24,767 bases of DNA from Deltaproteobacteria bacterium (GTDB taxonomy: Bacteria > Desulfobacterota > SM23-61), in the NCBI GenBank assembly GCA_016234425.1, contig JACRCA010000142.1, positions 1-24,767 on the forward strand, given 5' to 3'. A program made the translations under genes and the position numbers. Every line of letters starts with the position of its first letter. Positions within the stretch are counted from its first letter, which is position 1. The notes below the pieces were generated by a model, which was not told where the DNA came from, did not search any database, and worked only from the letters and a program-made list of their open reading frames with translations. Positions 22,048 through 24,767 of this stretch are shown here, piece by piece.

Positions 22048-22392
22048 ATGAAGCTGCAGGAGATCGTTGATAAACTAGGAATGAAGCCCCTTTCGGCCTT
22101 ATCCAGGCTGACCCAGGAATTCTCGAGTGGCTATGTGAGCGACCTGCTCAGCGATGTGATGGCCAACGCCAAGGCTGGGGATGTATGGGTAACCCTGCAA
22201 GTCCATCAGAACATCGTGGCTGTGGCCAGCCTGAAGGAAATCGCCGGGATTATCATCATTGGGGGGAGAAAGCCGGAGAGAGAAACGATCGCTAAAGCGG
22301 AGGAAGAAAGTATTCCCATCCTCCTTACAGATCTCCCAGCCTTCGAAGTGGTGGGGTGGCTTTATCAGATGGGGATTTCCGGGAAGAGATGA
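22048..22392 (+). CDS. Stand-alone DRTGG-domain protein
   Basis: A 114-residue single-domain protein with MKLQEIVDKLGMKPLS, GYVSDLLSDVMANAKAGDVWVT, HQNIVAVASLKEIAGIIIIGG and IPILLTDLPAFEVVGWLYQ, the DRTGG family pattern. Such proteins occur with a small GHKL ATPase in clusters of NAD(P)-linked [FeFe] hydrogenases; their role is unproven but may be regulatory nucleotide sensing. Here the gene sits between nuoD and that ATPase. GGAGAGAGAG precedes the ATG, and the next gene starts 13 bp later. Confidence 0.85.
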   Translation: MKLQEIVDKLGMKPLSALSRLTQEFSSGYVSDLLSDVMANAKAGDVWVTLQVHQNIVAVASLKEIAGIIIIGGRKPERETIAKAEEESIPILLTDLPAFEVVGWLYQMGISGKR

Positions 22393-22405
22393 TCGGATTG
22401 GCCCG

Positions 22406-22948
22406 GTGCAAGACCTCTCTTTACATATTCTGGACATCGTGGAAAATTCCCTCGCCGCCGGTGCCCGGCGGGTGGAGATCAGAATTGAGGAAGATTTAAA
22501 GGCCGATCGGATGACCATAGAGATTGTGGATGATGGCTGTGGGATGGATGAGGATATGGTCAAACGAGCTTTGGACCCTTTTTTTACCACCAAGACCATC
22601 CGGCGAGTCGGGCTGGGGCTCCCGCTCTTAGCGGAAGCCTGCCGCATGAGCAATGGGCAACTCTGTTTAGAATCCTGTCCGGGAAAGGGAACGAAAGTAA
22701 GGGCTATCTTTCAGCATAGCCATATTGACCGCAAGCCTTTGGGCAACATGGGCGACACTTTGGTCACCCTAATTGTTGGCCATCCTGAAGTGGACCTCTA
22801 TTATGAGCATCGGAAAGATGGAGCCCATTTTTCCCTGGATACCCGGGAGATAAAGGCTGAATTGGGGGATGTGCCCTTAAATGAGCCGCAAATTTTGTCT
22901 GCCCTTCGCGCAGGCATCTTTTCTGGCTTGCAGGAGTTGGGGATCTGA
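22406..22948 (+). CDS. GHKL ATPase (anti-sigma-factor/histidine-kinase-like ATPase domain)
   Basis: A 180-residue protein starting at a GTG (VQDLSLHILDIVENSLAAGA). It is one GHKL ATPase domain with N-box Asn, G1 DDGCGMDED and FFTTKT, but the G2 loop is VGLGLPLL and no phospho-acceptor His domain is present. A C-terminal extension (about 110-180; GDTLVTLIVGHPEVDLYY) is typical of the version found in hydrogenase clusters. The GTG was chosen because family similarity begins there; the open frame extends upstream into the DRTGG gene. It may act as an anti-sigma or switch kinase with the DRTGG protein (inference). Confidence 0.8.
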   Translation: MQDLSLHILDIVENSLAAGARRVEIRIEEDLKADRMTIEIVDDGCGMDEDMVKRALDPFFTTKTIRRVGLGLPLLAEACRMSNGQLCLESCPGKGTKVRAIFQHSHIDRKPLGNMGDTLVTLIVGHPEVDLYYEHRKDGAHFSLDTREIKAELGDVPLNEPQILSALRAGIFSGLQELGI

Positions 22949-22984
22949 GGGAAGAAGCGTTTTGATCTAAGAAAGGCATGGACT

Positions 22985-23488
22985 ATGACCGCGGAGAAAA
23001 GCCAAGGAGGGATTGCTTCCACAGAGGTCCCTCCGGAGCAATGGAAACGGATCGACGAGATCATTGAGAAGTACAAGCATAAGCAAGGAACCTTGATCCC
23101 TGTTCTCAAGGAGACGCAGGAGGTGGTTGGTTATCTTCCCCTGGAAGTGCAGCAGCACATCGCCGTGGGTTTGAGATTACATCCTAGCCAGGTCTACGGA
23201 GTGGTCACCTTTTATTCCCTTTTTACCATGACCCCCCGGGGGCGGCACACTGTCCGCGTCTGTCTGGGTACGGCTTGCTATGTGCGCGGAGGGCAATATA
23301 TTGTAGACCTGTTGCGCAAAGAGTTTAACATAGATGTGAACCAGACCACCTCGGACCTTCGTTTTACGCTGGAAGTGATCAACTGTCCGGGAACGTGTGG
23401 CCTGGCACCGGTCATGTGTGTGGATGAGGATGTCCATGGGATCCCCGAGCCGGAAAAGGCTGTGGAAATTCTGAAGGAGTATCCTTAA
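22985..23488 (+). CDS. nuoE: NuoE/HndA-type [2Fe-2S] thioredoxin-fold subunit
   Basis: A 167-residue subunit. The cluster ligands are Cys93 and Cys98 (CLGTACYVRGG) and Cys134 and Cys138 (CPGTCGLAP). GTLIPVLKETQEVVGYLP and HPSQVYGVVTFYSLF form the helical part. It docks on NuoF for NADH oxidation. The same family is HndA/HydC in hydrogenases; the genes following it favour the Hnd-like arrangement. Confidence 0.93.
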   Translation: MTAEKSQGGIASTEVPPEQWKRIDEIIEKYKHKQGTLIPVLKETQEVVGYLPLEVQQHIAVGLRLHPSQVYGVVTFYSLFTMTPRGRHTVRVCLGTACYVRGGQYIVDLLRKEFNIDVNQTTSDLRFTLEVINCPGTCGLAPVMCVDEDVHGIPEPEKAVEILKEYP

Positions 23489-23516
23489 ACCCTCTGCCTT
23501 TCAGGGAGGATAGGAG

Positions 23517-23900
23517 ATGGGTAAAATATCCCTTGAAGACCTAAAAAAAATCAAAGAATCCGTCGAGGCTACCGTCACCCTTCGTGAGGGTGGCTACCGG
23601 GCCAAAGTTAACATCCACCTGGGCACCTGCGGGATCGCCGCCGGGGCCCGAGGGATCATGACCGCGGTCATGGATGAAATTTCTAAACGCGATATCAAGG
23701 ATGTGATCGTGACCACCTCTGGGTGCGCTGGGCTTTGCAGCCGGGAACCCATGATCACGGTGGAACTCTTGGGGGCCGCACCTGTAAAATACGTGGATCT
23801 GAATCCTGAGAAGATGCGGGAGATCTTCGCCGAGCACGTCCTGGGGGGAAAGATCGTGGAAAAATACGCTCTGGCCGTGGGAAGCGAGACGACGTTTTAG
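23517..23900 (+). CDS. HndB-like thioredoxin-fold [2Fe-2S] protein
   Basis: A 127-residue protein with IHLGTCGIAAGARGIMTAV and TTSGCAGLCSREPMITVE, as in HndB of NADP-reducing hydrogenases. Only three Cys are present (38, 70, 74). The classic fourth ligand, 5 residues before Cys38, is Ile33; His34 is the nearest candidate. It therefore may bind an altered cluster or none. It lies 28 bp after nuoE, and nuoF starts 18 bp later. Confidence 0.85.
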   Translation: MGKISLEDLKKIKESVEATVTLREGGYRAKVNIHLGTCGIAAGARGIMTAVMDEISKRDIKDVIVTTSGCAGLCSREPMITVELLGAAPVKYVDLNPEKMREIFAEHVLGGKIVEKYALAVGSETTF

Positions 23901-23918
23901 AATTTCGGGAGGGAATAA

Positions 23919-24767
23919 ATGGCCGCAAAAGTTTTTCGGTCTCACATGCTCATTTGCGCAGGGACTGCATGCGTTTCCGGCAGATCGCTGAAAGTGCGGC
24001 AGCGTTTAGAGCAGGAGCTAAAAAATCGGGGACTCTCTGAAGAAGTGAAAGTAGTCATCACCGGATGTAACGGGTTCTGCGCCGAAGGCCCGCTCATGGT
24101 GGTCTACCCCGAAGGCATCTTTTACGGAAAGCTGAGCCCCGAAGACATGCCTTTGATTGTAGAAGAACACATCCTAAAGGGCCGGCCGGTTCCCAAGCTC
24201 TTTTACAAAGAGCCGGTCAAAAAAGAAGGCATCCCCCGGATGAAGGACATTCCTTTCTTCGGCCCGCAGGTTCTGCGTGTCCTGCGCAATCGGGGGTTGA
24301 TCGATCCGGAGAATATCGACGAATACATCGCCAAGGATGGATACGTGGCGCTGCACAAGGCCCTTACGCAAATGAGCCCTGAACAGATTATTGCCGAAGT
24401 AAAGGAATCGGGTCTGCGAGGTCGCGGGGGAGCGGGTTTCCCCACGGGGGATAAATGGGAAGAAGCCAGAAAGTACAACCGCTTCCCTAAATACGTGATC
24501 TGCAACGGCGATGAAGGCGACCCTGGGGCGTTCATGGACCGGTCCGTCCTGGAAGCCGATCCCCATGCGGTCTTAGAAGGAATGGCCATTTGCGCAAAGG
24601 CCATCGATTCCCACGAAGGATATCTTTACGTCCGCGCCGAGTATCCCTTAGCCATCAAGCGACTGAACCAGGCCATCGAGCAGGCCAGGAACCTAGGCCT
24701 CTTTGGAAAAGATATCTTCGGCACGGGGTTTGACTTCGATGCTTTTGTTTACCCGGGGGCGGGAGCA
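23919..24767 (+). CDS. nuoF: NuoF/HndC-type NADH-binding subunit, 3' partial
   Basis: The first 283 residues, open to the window end. The N-terminus (1-100) is a fused thioredoxin-like [2Fe-2S] domain with ICAGTACVSG (Cys13, Cys18) and ITGCNGFCAEGP. The flavoprotein domain then has SGLRGRGGAGFPTGDKW (NADH/FMN loop), VICNGDEGDPGAFMDRSVLE and GYLYVRAEYPLAI. A fused ferredoxin domain is characteristic of HndC/HydB/HoxF-type subunits rather than of a plain E. coli NuoF. The ATG has GGGAGGG upstream. The 3' half, with the [4Fe-4S] site, is outside the window. Confidence 0.93.
   Translation, partial: MAAKVFRSHMLICAGTACVSGRSLKVRQRLEQELKNRGLSEEVKVVITGCNGFCAEGPLMVVYPEGIFYGKLSPEDMPLIVEEHILKGRPVPKLFYKEPVKKEGIPRMKDIPFFGPQVLRVLRNRGLIDPENIDEYIAKDGYVALHKALTQMSPEQIIAEVKESGLRGRGGAGFPTGDKWEEARKYNRFPKYVICNGDEGDPGAFMDRSVLEADPHAVLEGMAICAKAIDSHEGYLYVRAEYPLAIKRLNQAIEQARNLGLFGKDIFGTGFDFDAFVYPGAGA

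Noticed and set aside
22259..22405. An upstream TTG start for the GHKL ATPase giving a 229-residue protein.
   Set aside because: The extra 49 residues overlap the DRTGG gene, are Arg/Trp-rich with no homology, and family similarity begins at the GTG at 22406.
1..24767. CRISPR arrays, rRNA genes, tRNA genes, complete insertion sequences or prophage genes.
   Set aside because: I looked on both strands and saw no regularly spaced repeat array, no cloverleaf with a T-loop, no rRNA sequence and no transposase or phage protein.

Overview
The window reads as chromosome from an anaerobic, respiring Gram-negative bacterium, most likely of the Desulfobacterota (former Deltaproteobacteria). The reasons are an outer-membrane barrel, a sigma-54-type response regulator, a periplasmic molybdoenzyme operon with a hexahaem cytochrome, an Fo operon of the atpZ-atpI-atpB-atpE type whose c subunit has a signal peptide, an AhbA/AhbB-like siroheme decarboxylase next to hemL, and a complex I operon that changes into an Hnd/Hyd-type NADH module. 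The assignment is inference from gene content; no rRNA or marker search was possible.

Layout. 1-3.6 kb (+): the 3' end of a NuoG/formate-dehydrogenase-like molybdopterin protein, a PAS histidine kinase, its NtrC-type regulator and a GAF-domain remnant. 4.0-6.5 kb (-): nikR, cbiM, a PDGLE/CbiN-like gene and an outer-membrane barrel, a nickel/cobalt uptake unit lacking cbiQ and cbiO here. 6.7-8.7 kb (+): a damaged selenium/sulfur-transfer cluster. It has a strong promoter with an 11-codon ORF, a 5'-truncated YedE, an intact TusA/SirA-like gene, and a cysteine desulfurase that breaks off into the C-terminal part of a DUF3343 gene in another frame. 8.8-10.8 kb (-): an acetyltransferase-like protein and a BioD-like/DRTGG protein. 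10.9-15.3 kb (-): a complex iron-sulfur molybdoenzyme operon (FeS subunit, NrfD-like subunit, catalytic subunit, hexahaem cytochrome). 15.4-17.2 kb (-): atpZ-atpI-atpB-atpE. 17.3-19.2 kb (-): an ahb-like gene then hemL. 19.5-24.8 kb (+): nuoA-B-C-D, a DRTGG protein, a GHKL ATPase, nuoE, a 2Fe-2S protein and nuoF, which runs off the window.

How it fits together. The window is largely electron-transfer and ion-motive machinery: complex I, the Fo part of an ATP synthase, a quinone-linked molybdoenzyme, haem precursor supply, and metal supply for Ni enzymes. The most interesting signals are these. First, a perfect 18-bp palindrome sits at the start site of the atp promoter, and a 15/18 copy sits just downstream of the nuo promoter, suggesting one repressor for both. 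Second, a DRTGG-GHKL pair known from hydrogenase clusters lies inside a nuo operon. Third, the molybdoenzyme catalytic subunit seems to lack the usual Cys/Ser/Sec metal ligand. Fourth, AtpE carries Na+-type ligand residues. Fifth, the selenium cluster shows a deletion-like gene junction.
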